64,000 nt of DNA, from positions 868,001 to 932,000 of the forward strand of contig NZ_CP117812.1 in assembly GCF_028728065.1 (NCBI RefSeq), read 5' to 3'. The stretch is from Lentisphaera profundi. GTDB taxonomy: Bacteria > Verrucomicrobiota > Lentisphaeria > Lentisphaerales > Lentisphaeraceae. The notes beneath the pieces are model-generated. The model saw only the letters and a program-made list of their open reading frames with translations. It made no database searches and was not told the origin of the DNA. Position 1 is the stretch's first letter. The number at the start of each line of letters is the position of its first letter. The translations under genes were made by a program, and so were the position numbers. This document shows, one piece after another, positions 9,396 to 18,721 of this stretch.

Positions 9396-9463
9396 CCTGG
9401 TCAAGGGTCTTGCCAGACCGGCGGATAAAAAGCATGTGCCCATACGGCAGTATCTTGCGGGGA
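9396..9463 (+). repeat. Right arm of the 68-bp inverted repeat around the serine hydrolase gene
   Basis: This is the near-identical inverted partner of 7992-8059. It lies 115 bases upstream of the serine hydrolase start, within a 360-base intergenic stretch (9282-9652) that has no credible gene. Confidence 0.85.
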
Positions 9464-9652
9464 GAGCTTGAGAGAGGCAGTGTCCCTCTGTAGGTAAAGC
9501 ATCATGCCCTTTATTGTGAGTAATCGTTTTAAGTGATGATAAATGAAATTTACGCAAACTTTTGGTAAGTGGATCTTTGCTTGCATCATGTAGTTGTTGT
9601 TTTTCTTAAGTAGCTTAGTTTTAAGACAATTTTATTTAGGGTGGCGCTGCAG

Positions 9653-12532
9653 ATGTTTGATGGATTAATAAAGAATTTTAATGGTGAGATTTTTCTTGAT
9701 GAAAAAATGCGCACTCTTTATTCGACGGATGCTTCTGCCTACAAAGAACTGCCCTTAGCGGTTTGTTACCCCAAGGATGAAGCTGACCTACAGCGGCTCA
9801 TTGCATTTGCACATAAAAACAAAATCAGTTTAATCCCTCGTACTGCAGGGACTTCTTTGGCTGGCCAAGTAGTGGGTGATGGTATTATTGTCGATGTCTC
9901 TAAGTATTTCACTGAAGTCCTAGAAATCAATAGTGAAGAAAACTTTGTGCGAGTTCAAGCGGGAGTCGTCCGTAATGAATTAAATCAACAATTAGAAAAA
10001 CACGGTAAACTTTTTGGGCCTATAACCTCAACAGCAAATAGAGCGATGATGGGTGGCATGCTAGGGAATAATTCCTGCGGACAAAATTCACTGCGGTATG
10101 GAAGTGTAAGGGATAAGTTGATTTCTGTCAAAGGTTTTTTAAGTGATGGTTTAGAAGTGGAATTCAAAAGCCTCTCTGAGTATGAGCTCGAAACTAAACT
10201 GAGCCTTGAAAGTCTAGAAGGGGATGTTTATCGCAAGCTGATTGATAGGTTAAGAGAGTCACATGCAGAGATAATTAAGGCCTATCCCCATCCCGAGATC
10301 CATCGCAGGAATACGGGTTATGGTTTAGATATTTTGGCTGCGATGAAGCCATTCTTTAAAGAAGGCGAAGATTTTAATCTAGCCAAGCTTATTGCCGGAT
10401 CAGAAGGGACTTTACTTTTTGTCACTGAAATGACGCTAGAGATAGAGCCTTTGCCTTCGAAGTTTCGTTTATTGCTCTGTCCGCATTTTGATGACATCAA
10501 CAAGGCTTTGGAAGCTAATATCCTTAGTTTAAAGTATGATCCGATGGCAGTGGAATTAATGGATCGCTATATCCTCGAGTGCACCGCAGGTAATCGCATG
10601 TATAAGGATATGCGTTTTTTTGTTCAAGGGGATCCAGAAGCTTTATTGTTGATAGAACTGGATGCCGAGACTGAAGAAGACTTAAAGAGGAAGTCGGATG
10701 AGCTCAGTGAGGAGCTCGATTTGTCAGGCTTATGCTCGACTTACTCTATTGTCGAAGCGAAAGATATTGCCAAAGTTTGGGCTTTGAGAAGTGCTGGTTT
10801 GGGTTTGCTTTCCAATGTTCCTGGTGATGCCAAGGCCGTGCCAGTGATAGAGGATACCTGTGTAAGAGTAGCAGACTTACCTGAATATATTAAAGAATTT
10901 AATGTAATTCTCGATGCTCAAAATTTGTACTGTGTTCACTATGCTCATGCCGGCTCAGGGGAGCTGCATTTACGGCCGATTATTGATTTAAAAACAGTAG
11001 CGGGGCATCGTCAATTTCGTGAGATTGCCGAGGCAATTGTGCATTTGGTAAAAAAATATCGTGGTTCTCTTAGTGGTGAGCATGGCGATGGCCGTTTGAG
11101 AGGCGAATTCATTGAATCTATTTTGGGTAAAAAGGTCTATTCTTTCTTACTCGAAGTCAAGCAAGTTTTTGATCCCAATAATATTTATAATAAGGGCAAG
11201 ATAGTTAATACTCCAGCGATGGATCAAGATTTGCGTTATCAAGCTGGTGAGCTAACGCCTGAATTTGAGAATCTCTATGACTTTTCTCACGAGCAGGGTT
11301 ACTTACCTGCGGCAGAATTCTGTAATGGTTCTGGTGATTGTCGTAAATCTGCTTTGATGGGCGGTACGATGTGTCCTTCTTTCATGGCTGAAAAAGCAGA
11401 GCAATACACGACGAGAGCGCGTGCCAATATTCTACGGGAGTATTTGAGAAAACCATTTGTGAAGAGTCCTTTTGAGCACCCCGAGATAGCGGATGTGATG
11501 GATAGTTGCCTATCATGTAAGGCCTGTAAGTCCGAGTGCCCTTCCAATGTGGATATGGCAAAATTGAAATCTGAATTTCTCTATCAAAAAAGTAAACATC
11601 AGGGTTTTTCTTTGCGATCCTTAATAATTGCGCACTCGCATCAAATTGTGAGTGTAGGGGCCTATTTTCCTAGGCTGTTTAATTTCTTAAATAAACAAAA
11701 ATTTGTTAAGAGCTTTTTGCGTTTGTCGCAAAAAAGAGATTTGCCGACTTTGAGTCAAAAATCATTTAGGTCGTGGTTTCGTACACATGTTCAAGAGGGC
11801 TTTACAAAGAAAGTCTACTTTTTCGTAGATGAAGTAAGTGATTATTATGAGAGTGACCTTGCCATTAAGGCAGTGAAACTCCTCAATCATTTGGGCTATG
11901 CAGTTTTGTGCCCCGAGCATGCAGAGAGTGGACGTGCAGCTTTTTCCAAAGGTGTCTTAGATCATGGCAAGCGTTGTGCGGAGAGGAATGTTCAGGTGTT
12001 CTCTCGCCTAGTGAGTAGTGAGACACCCTTGATAGGCTTGGAGCCATCGACGCTGCTTTGTTTCAGAGATGAATATATAGATATTTTGCGAGGAGCGCAA
12101 AAACAAGAGGCGAAAGAAATGGCTCAGCATAGCTATTTATTGGATGAATTTTTATCAACTATCTCTAGCGAGATAGCAGAGGGCTTATTTACCGATGAAG
12201 TCAAAAGTATAGAGATTCATGCCCATTGTTTTCAAAAATCTTTAGCCAAGCCGGAGACTTTGACCCGAGCATTGAGCATTCCAAAGAACTTTAATGTGAA
12301 ATTAATTAGTTCGGGCTGTTGTGGAATGGCGGGTTCTTTTGGCTATGAAGATGAGCATGAAGTAATGTCAGAAAAAATAGCCAATTTGACACTAATTCCC
12401 CACGTAAAACAAATGCATGAGCAGGTCATCTTAGTTGCTTCAGGCACAAGCTGCCGTCATCAAGTAAAGGACCTCGCTGATAGGGAAGCCTTGCATCCAG
12501 TAGAAGTTCTATTTGATGCGATGAGGAATTGA
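9653..12532 (+). CDS. FAD-binding oxidoreductase fused to a 4Fe-4S/CCG domain (YdiJ / D-2-hydroxyacid dehydrogenase type)
   Basis: This large dehydrogenase (about 959 aa) should oxidise a D-2-hydroxyacid such as D-lactate or D-2-hydroxyglutarate and pass electrons on through Fe-S clusters. The N-terminal FAD_binding_4 domain shows RTAGTSLAGQVVGDGIIVDV, GGMLGNNSCGQNSLRYG and GSEGTLLFVTE. The FAD-oxidase C-terminal domain ends with SGEHGDGRLRG. Next come DCRKSALMGGTMCPS and a ferredoxin-like CLSCKACKSECP, then a C-terminal region with a CCG motif (SSGCCGMAGSFGYE). The domain order matches E. coli YdiJ. A GTG at 9641 is also in frame, but AGGGTGG at 9638-9644 is well placed for the ATG at 9653. 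No partner genes lie nearby, as is usual for YdiJ-type proteins. Confidence 0.9.
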   Translation: MFDGLIKNFNGEIFLDEKMRTLYSTDASAYKELPLAVCYPKDEADLQRLIAFAHKNKISLIPRTAGTSLAGQVVGDGIIVDVSKYFTEVLEINSEENFVRVQAGVVRNELNQQLEKHGKLFGPITSTANRAMMGGMLGNNSCGQNSLRYGSVRDKLISVKGFLSDGLEVEFKSLSEYELETKLSLESLEGDVYRKLIDRLRESHAEIIKAYPHPEIHRRNTGYGLDILAAMKPFFKEGEDFNLAKLIAGSEGTLLFVTEMTLEIEPLPSKFRLLLCPHFDDINKALEANILSLKYDPMAVELMDRYILECTAGNRMYKDMRFFVQGDPEALLLIELDAETEEDLKRKSDELSEELDLSGLCSTYSIVEAKDIAKVWALRSAGLGLLSNVPGDAKAVPVIEDTCVRVADLPEYIKEFNVILDAQNLYCVHYAHAGSGELHLRPIIDLKTVAGHRQFREIAEAIVHLVKKYRGSLSGEHGDGRLRGEFIESILGKKVYSFLLEVKQVFDPNNIYNKGKIVNTPAMDQDLRYQAGELTPEFENLYDFSHEQGYLPAAEFCNGSGDCRKSALMGGTMCPSFMAEKAEQYTTRARANILREYLRKPFVKSPFEHPEIADVMDSCLSCKACKSECPSNVDMAKLKSEFLYQKSKHQGFSLRSLIIAHSHQIVSVGAYFPRLFNFLNKQKFVKSFLRLSQKRDLPTLSQKSFRSWFRTHVQEGFTKKVYFFVDEVSDYYESDLAIKAVKLLNHLGYAVLCPEHAESGRAAFSKGVLDHGKRCAERNVQVFSRLVSSETPLIGLEPSTLLCFRDEYIDILRGAQKQEAKEMAQHSYLLDEFLSTISSEIAEGLFTDEVKSIEIHAHCFQKSLAKPETLTRALSIPKNFNVKLISSGCCGMAGSFGYEDEHEVMSEKIANLTLIPHVKQMHEQVILVASGTSCRHQVKDLADREALHPVEVLFDAMRN

Positions 12533-13181
12533 AAATTTCAGGGCTTAGGTCAAGGATGACGGGGCTCACATTCGGAGTAGCTAGCAATAAAATACTAATG
12601 GTATTGGACTTGTTTTTTGCAAAGTTCGCAATCCCTAAGGACAGGGGATGAGTCAAAGACTACTGAAGAAAACAATAAGCCTTGAGGACCTTATTTGTTT
12701 ACATTGTTTGTAAGTAGATTTCTCCCTAGCTTTATCCAGAAATCAGCTTTGATCAAGAAAAAAAAATGGATGCTTAGATCATGTTAGATAAAGATTATGA
12801 GTAATTCCGTTTAGTACCCCCCTCTCTCTATATATATACCGGTCTGCTTTATGTTGTTTCGCTCAGAGATCTATAAGGGAATCGAAACTTTTGAGGATTT
12901 TTTTGTGTGTATTCAGAGAATCCGATAGTACTCGCCGTTGCCGTAAAAATTCTAATGTGTCTTTTTTCCACAAGCGAAAATTATCCACAAGTGGAGTAGG
13001 GCATCCCATCAATCACTTAAACTCACATGGATATCGATTAAATCCGCGGTGATTTATTTTAAAAAATGGAGCTTTAAGGCAAGCTCCAATTGATTAAGTA
13101 TTAATTTGAGTCAATTTTATGTAGAGAATTAAATCTACCTTGGAAAACTTATTATACCTAAGGTGTAAATGGACGATGACG
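12533..13181. other. Long intergenic region with two DnaA-box-like sites
   Basis: No gene is apparent in about 650 bases. The region contains a CT/TA-rich tract (near 12822-12838) and two matches to the DnaA box in the same orientation, TTTTCCACA at 12964-12972 and TTATCCACA at 12981-12989. It also serves as the promoter region for the uxs-ugd pair. Confidence 0.5.
12964..12989 (+). promoter_or_regulatory. Pair of DnaA-box-like nonamers
   Basis: TTTTCCACA and TTATCCACA both fit the consensus TTWTNCACA and are 17 bases apart start to start. Two boxes are too few to call an origin, and no dnaA, dnaN or gidA gene is present. Confidence 0.35.
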
Positions 13182-14132
13182 ATGGACCAGAAAAAGAAAA
13201 ATATAATCGTAACGGGTGGCGCTGGTTTTTTAGGCTCACATTTATGCGAAAGACTTTTAGACCAAGGGCATAATGTTATCTGTCTAGATAACTTACAGAC
13301 GGGCTACAAAGAGAATATTTACAAATTCCTTGATAATCCTCGCTTTGAATTTATCCGCCATGATATTTGCGACCCTATTCGTTTAGAAGCGGATGAAATA
13401 TATAATCTAGCTTGTCCTGCTTCCCCACCTCAATATCAGGCAAATCCAGTGAGCACCACGAAAACCTGTGTTTTGGGTAGTATCAATATGCTCGGTTTGG
13501 CCAAAAGAAATCATGCCAAAATTTTACAGGCTTCTACTTCCGAGGTTTATGGTGATCCCAAAGTTCACCCTCAGCCCGAATCCTATCACGGAGATGTCAA
13601 TCCCATTGGCATACGAGCCTGCTATGATGAAGGAAAACGGTGTGCAGAAACTTTATTTTTTGACTACTACCGTCAACACAAAGTGAAAATAAAGGTAATG
13701 AGAATTTTTAATACCTACGGGCCAAATATGGATCCCTATGATGGTCGAGTTGTCAGTAATTTTATTGTTCAGGCTTTGAAGGGTGAAGATATAACTATAT
13801 ATGGTGATGGATCACAAACCCGCTCATTCTGTTACGTCGATGACCTCATAACTGGTATGATAACTTTGATGAATTCAGATGATAGTATTACGGGACCTAT
13901 TAATATCGGCAACCCAGGGGAATTTACCATCAAGCAATTAGCCCAAGAAGTACTCACCCAAATCAATAGTAAAAGCACTTTAGTTTTTAGAGAATTACCC
14001 GCGGATGACCCCAATCGACGTAGACCTGATAATACATTCGCCAAAAAACACTTAAACTGGGAGCCGAAAATCACTTTAAGTGAAGGCTTGAAACCCACTA
14101 TTGAATATTTTAGACAGATAATAGAGAGCTAA
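13182..14132 (+). CDS. uxs: UDP-glucuronate decarboxylase (UDP-xylose synthase)
   Basis: This extended SDR enzyme converts UDP-glucuronate to UDP-xylose with tightly held NAD+. The Rossmann motif [10 protein letters not shown] is next to the N-terminus. The signature [27 protein letters not shown], catalytic YxxxK (YDEGK) and [10 protein letters not shown] are all present and distinguish UXS from ArnA and from UDP-glucose epimerases. Longer starts (TTG at 13140, ATG at 13176) are possible; GGA nine bases before the ATG at 13182 and the usual distance to the Rossmann motif favour this one. ugd follows after six bases and supplies its substrate, so the two genes form a UDP-glucose to UDP-xylose unit. 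Confidence 0.93.
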   Translation: MDQKKKNIIVTGGAGFLGSHLCERLLDQGHNVICLDNLQTGYKENIYKFLDNPRFEFIRHDICDPIRLEADEIYNLACPASPPQYQANPVSTTKTCVLGSINMLGLAKRNHAKILQASTSEVYGDPKVHPQPESYHGDVNPIGIRACYDEGKRCAETLFFDYYRQHKVKIKVMRIFNTYGPNMDPYDGRVVSNFIVQALKGEDITIYGDGSQTRSFCYVDDLITGMITLMNSDDSITGPINIGNPGEFTIKQLAQEVLTQINSKSTLVFRELPADDPNRRRPDNTFAKKHLNWEPKITLSEGLKPTIEYFRQIIES

Positions 14133-14138
14133 GAAATT

Positions 14139-15503
14139 ATGAGTATTAAAGAAATTGTTTGTATTGGTGCCGGTTATGTCGGCGGGCCTACCATGTCAGT
14201 GATTGCTGAAAAATGCCCCCATATCAATGTTACGGTGGTGGACCTCAATGAAGATCGTATCAAAGCTTGGCAAACAGATGATTTACCCATCTATGAACCT
14301 GAATTACTTGATGTGGTTAAAGTTGCAAGAGGCCGTAATTTATTTTTCTCGACTGAAATCGAAAAAAATATAGCGAAAGCCGATGTGGTCTTTGTTTCAG
14401 TGAATACGCCGACAAAGACTTTTGGCAAAGGAGCTGGAGTAGCGGCTAATCTCGAGTTCATAGGTAAATGCGCACGCTCTATAAGGAAGTATGCCAAGCG
14501 CGACCTCATTGTGGTTGAAAAATCGACCCTCCCCGTAAGAACTGCAGAAGCGCTAGAGAAAATCTTACATTCAGGTGAAAGTGACTACCATTTTGAAGTC
14601 TTATCAAACCCCGAATTTTTAGCCGAAGGTACAGCCATTAACGATCTCCAGAACCCGGATCGCGTTTTAATTGGTGGCAGAGAAAATGAAACGGGGCAAA
14701 AAGCCATTGCTGACTTAGTGGAGATCTATTCGAATTGGGTGAGTCCCGAAAAAATTCTAACGACAAATACCTGGTCATCGGAACTCTCTAAATTAGTCGC
14801 CAATGCCTTTTTAGCTCAACGAGTGAGTTCCATCAATAGTATTTCAGCACTCTGTGAAAAAACGGAGGCAGATATCACTGAGGTCTCAAAAGCAATCTCA
14901 ATGGATTCTCGTATAGGTGCAAAATTCCTCAATGCCTCGGTTGGTTTTGGTGGCTCATGCTTTAAAAAAGATATCTTAAACTTGGTCTATATTTGTCGTC
15001 ATTATGGTTTAAACGAAGTCGCCGATTACTGGGACCAAGTCGTCATTATGAATGACTATCAGCAAACGCGCTTTGTCGATAAAATTATTGCCACCATGTT
15101 TAACACTGTCTCAGACAAAAAAATCACTGCTTTGGGTTTTGCTTTTAAAGCTAATACGGGGGATACCCGTGAGAGCCCCGCCATAATAATTGTGAAGCAG
15201 CTCGTAGAAGAACGAGCGCGGGTTTATGTCTCGGATCCAAAAGCTTTAAAGCAAGCCAAGCATGATCTTGATGGTTTAGATGTAGTTTTAGAAGAAGATC
15301 CCTACGAGGCCTGTAAAGGGGCTGATGCGGTCTGTATCCTAACTGAATGGCAAGCCTATAAGGATTTGGATTATAAGAAAATTTATGCGAATATGAATAA
15401 GCCCGCCTTCATTTTTGATGGTAGGAATATTATTAACCCTCAAGAGCTTTACGAGATCGGCTTTAATGTTTACCCCATAGGTAAAGCAGCTTTAGAAAGA
15501 TAG
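14139..15503 (+). CDS. ugd: UDP-glucose 6-dehydrogenase, animal-like subfamily
   Basis: This enzyme oxidises UDP-glucose to UDP-glucuronate with two NAD+. The N-terminal Rossmann motif is [16 protein letters not shown], the substrate region reads [13 protein letters not shown], and the catalytic cysteine sits in [10 protein letters not shown]. Several stretches ([63 protein letters not shown]) closely resemble the human and plant enzyme, not the shorter bacterial TuaD/Ugd type. The protein is 454 aa and lacks the C-terminal tail of the animal protein. It lies directly after uxs. A second, distinct UDP-sugar dehydrogenase (33319-34596) serves an amino-sugar pathway. Confidence 0.95.
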   Translation: MSIKEIVCIGAGYVGGPTMSVIAEKCPHINVTVVDLNEDRIKAWQTDDLPIYEPELLDVVKVARGRNLFFSTEIEKNIAKADVVFVSVNTPTKTFGKGAGVAANLEFIGKCARSIRKYAKRDLIVVEKSTLPVRTAEALEKILHSGESDYHFEVLSNPEFLAEGTAINDLQNPDRVLIGGRENETGQKAIADLVEIYSNWVSPEKILTTNTWSSELSKLVANAFLAQRVSSINSISALCEKTEADITEVSKAISMDSRIGAKFLNASVGFGGSCFKKDILNLVYICRHYGLNEVADYWDQVVIMNDYQQTRFVDKIIATMFNTVSDKKITALGFAFKANTGDTRESPAIIIVKQLVEERARVYVSDPKALKQAKHDLDGLDVVLEEDPYEACKGADAVCILTEWQAYKDLDYKKIYANMNKPAFIFDGRNIINPQELYEIGFNVYPIGKAALER

Positions 15504-15886
15504 TTGTTCCCTAAAGTATATACGGGGCGCCGCCCCCGATCGCCAGGTGAAGGATTGCTCACTCCTTGACCAGGCAGATGAATTGAATATAGCACTCTGT
15601 TCAACTAAGCATAGGAGCGCAGCGACTAGTGTTGGGATGGTTAAGGGGGTGTTGCCACACAGGTGGATAAAAATTATTGGCCCGTACGGCAGTACCTCGA
15701 GAGGGACGGCGTCCTTCTCGTATGCAAAGCATATTACCCATAAAGCGGGACGGCGTTCTTCTCGTATGCAAAGCATAATATCCTTTATTATGGGTTATTT
15801 ATAAATGTGCTCATCTTTGATAGGTGGACATACATAGATTTAATTTTCTAACAAAGAGTTGATGTACAATCAAGGAGTTTAGCGAC
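15504..15886. repeat. Intergenic repeat region between ugd and rfbA
   Basis: No credible gene is seen. The stretch 15639-15699 is a diverged copy of the 68-bp repeat flanking the serine hydrolase, sharing GGATAAAAA and the block TACGGCAGTA. It is followed by a 31-bp direct repeat, 15703-15733 and 15747-15777 (one mismatch, period 44), beginning GGGACGGCGT and ending GCAAAGCATA. AAGGAG nine bases before the rfbA ATG lies at the end of the region. Confidence 0.7.
15703..15777 (+). repeat. Tandem 31-bp direct repeat (two copies, 44-bp period)
   Basis: The two 31-base units at 15703-15733 and 15747-15777 differ by a single base (C/T) and are separated by 13 bases. This suggests a recent local duplication within the dispersed repeat. 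Confidence 0.8.
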
Positions 15887-16777
15887 ATGAAAGGAATAAT
15901 TTTAGCTGGTGGATCAGGTACTCGTTTACATCCTGTCACTCTAGGTGTATCTAAGCAGTTATTACCGGTCTATGATAAACCGATGATTTATTATCCCTTA
16001 TCAGTTTTAATGCTAGCGGGGGTTAGAGATATTCTAATCATTACCACGCCAGAAGATCAGCTGAGCTTTAAGCGATTACTGGGTGATGGTTCAAATTTTG
16101 GCATACAATTGACTTATGAAGTTCAGCCGTCTCCAGATGGCTTGGCTCAAGCCTTTATCATCGGCGAAGACTTTATTGGAAAAGACTCTGTCGCTTTAGT
16201 GCTTGGAGATAATATTTTCTATGGTTCAGACTTACCGAAAAAACTAGCGAAGGCAATTCAACAAAAGCAAGGAGCTACAATTTTTGGTTATTGGGTGAAT
16301 GATGAAGTCGCAAAAGAGTTTGGAATTGTAGATTTTGATGACAAGGGCACCGCCATTTCCATTGAAGAAAAACCAAGTCAACCAAAATCCAACTATGCCG
16401 TTACAGGACTCTATTTCTATGATAATGATGTCATTGGAATTGCTAAGAATATCAAGCCCTCGTCGCGTGGCGAATTAGAAATAACGAGTATCAATCAAGA
16501 ATACCTCAAAAGAGGCGATTTAAACGTGGACTTATTAGGTCGTGGTTATGCCTGGTTAGATACAGGGACTCATGATAGCCTTTTACAGGCGAGTCAATTT
16601 GTACAAACTCTCGAGCACCGTCAAGGTCTAAAAATTGCTTGCTTAGAGGAAATTGCCTTGGAACGTAAGTGGCTTAGTGCAAATAAAGTCAATGAGATAG
16701 CGGATAGCTTAAGTAAAACAACTTATGGTCAGTACTTAAAAAAGTTATTAAAGTCTGTCAATAAAACATCTCTTTGA
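15887..16777 (+). CDS. rfbA: Glucose-1-phosphate thymidylyltransferase
   Basis: RmlA makes dTDP-glucose from glucose-1-phosphate and dTTP, the first step of dTDP-deoxysugar synthesis. The nucleotidyltransferase signature [11 protein letters not shown] is at the N-terminus, followed by [29 protein letters not shown] and [21 protein letters not shown]. 296 aa is the standard size. AAGGAG lies nine bases upstream of the ATG. It is separated from rfbB (38787-39938) by the long minus-strand polysaccharide run. rfbC and rfbD are absent from the window. Confidence 0.96.
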   Translation: MKGIILAGGSGTRLHPVTLGVSKQLLPVYDKPMIYYPLSVLMLAGVRDILIITTPEDQLSFKRLLGDGSNFGIQLTYEVQPSPDGLAQAFIIGEDFIGKDSVALVLGDNIFYGSDLPKKLAKAIQQKQGATIFGYWVNDEVAKEFGIVDFDDKGTAISIEEKPSQPKSNYAVTGLYFYDNDVIGIAKNIKPSSRGELEITSINQEYLKRGDLNVDLLGRGYAWLDTGTHDSLLQASQFVQTLEHRQGLKIACLEEIALERKWLSANKVNEIADSLSKTTYGQYLKKLLKSVNKTSL

Positions 16778-16808
16778 GTACTAAGGGAGCTTTATCATAT
16801 GATGACTT

Positions 16809-16828
16809 AGCTCAAGATCCCTTGAGCT
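16809..16828. terminator. Possible bidirectional terminator between rfbA and the convergent polysaccharide run
   Basis: AGCTCAAG (16809-16816) pairs with CTTGAGCT (16821-16828) around a four-base loop. It lies between two convergent genes, where a shared terminator is expected, but a T-run is missing on both sides. Confidence 0.4.
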
Positions 16829-16861
16829 TACTCTTGCCCACTATGCCCTTGGATTTTTGAA

Positions 16862-18721
16862 TTACTTAATTGTATTCTCAGGTACATATTCATGTATCAA
16901 ATTTTTGAACTCTTGAAGATCATTAATAGAAATCAATTCTTTAATTCTATTTAAGTCAATACTCTGTCCACGTTGTTTATTTTGATCTTTTTGCATTAAC
17001 CAGATTCGATCATATTCCGTTTCGATAACATTTTCATCTTCAGTGAGAATTTCTTCGTATTCCTTTTCTCCTGGTCGCAAGCCACAAAACTCTATTTTGA
17101 TATCTTCATGCGGTGTTAAACCAGAGAGTTCGATTAAACGAACTGCAAGATCATATATCTTGACGGCTTCGCCCATTTCGAGAACCATGATTTGTGAGGG
17201 TTGAGCAATAGCCCCAGACATGAGTACTAAATCTACTGCCTCAGGAATGGTCATGAAAAAGCGTCTCATTTCAGGAGAAGTTACAGTTATAGACTTGCCT
17301 TCTTTAATTTGCTTCTTAAATAGTGGAATAACTGAGCCAGATGAACCTAAAACATTGCCAAAGCGAACAGCGACAAATTCTGTTCCTTTAAATTCTCGCT
17401 CTTGTAATATTCGTTCAGCAATTCGTTTAGTGGAACCCATAATATTTGAGGGACGAACCGCCTTGTCGGATGATATCATAACAAAACGCTTCACTTTCAT
17501 TTCTTCTGCAATGTTTGCTAAATTGGAAGTCCCAATGACATTATTTCTAAAGGCAGCACTGGGGTTAGATTCCATTAAGGGGACGTGTTTATAAGCTGCA
17601 GCATGATAGATGAGGTCGATACCATTCACTTTGTTAATAGCCGCTTTAATTTCTTCCTTATAACGGATATCACCTGCAATGGGGACAATAATGGCCTTAG
17701 GATATTGGCCTCTTAATTCTTTTTCAATGGTATATAAGGCAATTTCGGAGGACTCAAATAGCACAATCAGTTTAGGTTCATAGGATAAAATTTGACGACA
17801 AAGTTCAGATCCGATACTGCCGCCTGCACCAGTAATCAGGATTTTATGACCTTTAATTAATACAGAGGTTTTTGTACGATCTAATTGAGCTTCATCACGT
17901 CCGAGTAGATCAATTACATCAACATCTCGAATCATTGAGGTGCTAATTTCACCACTCGCTAGATCTTTTAATGAAGGGATAGTTCTGAATTTCGGCGATA
18001 TACCTGCTTTAGCAGCGAGATCTAACAAATCGTTAATTGCTTGTGGTTTATTATAAGGATCTAAGAGGTGTAAATCAGTTATATCCCAATTTTTGACTTT
18101 TTGAATGAGGCTTTCGTAAGTACCGGTATAAATGGGTACACCATGAATACTGCGACCTGCTAAATCAGTTTCTTCAGTGAAAACACCACAAAATAGACCA
18201 TTAAAATGTTTCGAACAACTACGAATTAATGTGTCAGCTTCTAAGCTTGATCCACAAATCATAACACGAGAAATGTATTCTCGGCGTTTGAGTATATAGG
18301 ATCGACGTTTTTCTCGAAAAGCTCGTATAAAGGCACGACTCCCGGTACACCAACCCGTTAATAGAATAAACTCTGCAATCAGTACCGTTCTTGAAAATGA
18401 GCCTTTATAAAAAACTTCTCCTTTAATAAGTACAGAAAATATAAGAATGGCAATAAAACAAGCTAGAACAGTTTTCCATACGTCATGAATACTGTAATAA
18501 CGCCACATTCCCGATAATTGACGCATGGGGATAAATGTGCCAAAGACAATAGCAATAAGAAAAGGTAATGTTTTAAAATATATATGAATGTATTCAGGTA
18601 GTTTTTCATCGAATCGAATGATAAAGGCGATATAAAAAGTAAAACACACCCCTATTAAATTCCATAATAAAACAACACTTTTTCTGAAGGGCCATTTTTT
18701 AAAAAGAGAGGATGGTATCAT
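16862..18721 (-). CDS. pglF: UDP-N-acetylglucosamine 4,6-dehydratase, membrane-bound (PglF/WbpM/CapD type)
   Basis: This enzyme removes water from UDP-GlcNAc to give UDP-4-keto-6-deoxy-GlcNAc, the first step to bacillosamine- or QuiNAc-type sugars. About four transmembrane helices occupy the first ~125 residues, followed by a CoA-binding-like Rossmann part and the SDR domain with GAGGSIGSELCRQI. The usual catalytic YxxxK is replaced by MGSTK, as in WbpM/PglF proteins; SSDKAVRP precedes it. 619 aa matches the long membrane form. Its ATG overlaps the aminotransferase stop by four bases (ATGA), and with that gene, the acetyltransferase and the sugar-phosphate transferase upstream it forms a complete bacillosamine-type set. 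Confidence 0.9.
   Translation of the reverse strand: MIPSSLFKKWPFRKSVVLLWNLIGVCFTFYIAFIIRFDEKLPEYIHIYFKTLPFLIAIVFGTFIPMRQLSGMWRYYSIHDVWKTVLACFIAILIFSVLIKGEVFYKGSFSRTVLIAEFILLTGWCTGSRAFIRAFREKRRSYILKRREYISRVMICGSSLEADTLIRSCSKHFNGLFCGVFTEETDLAGRSIHGVPIYTGTYESLIQKVKNWDITDLHLLDPYNKPQAINDLLDLAAKAGISPKFRTIPSLKDLASGEISTSMIRDVDVIDLLGRDEAQLDRTKTSVLIKGHKILITGAGGSIGSELCRQILSYEPKLIVLFESSEIALYTIEKELRGQYPKAIIVPIAGDIRYKEEIKAAINKVNGIDLIYHAAAYKHVPLMESNPSAAFRNNVIGTSNLANIAEEMKVKRFVMISSDKAVRPSNIMGSTKRIAERILQEREFKGTEFVAVRFGNVLGSSGSVIPLFKKQIKEGKSITVTSPEMRRFFMTIPEAVDLVLMSGAIAQPSQIMVLEMGEAVKIYDLAVRLIELSGLTPHEDIKIEFCGLRPGEKEYEEILTEDENVIETEYDRIWLMQKDQNKQRGQSIDLNRIKELISINDLQEFKNLIHEYVPENTIK

Noticed and set aside
12964-12989. 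Replication origin
   Set aside because: Only two DnaA boxes and no dnaA, dnaN, gyrB or gidA gene nearby.
15492-15804. Open frames of 85-94 codons on both strands between ugd and rfbA
   Set aside because: They follow the dispersed repeat and its duplicated tail; overlapping frames on both strands argue against coding.
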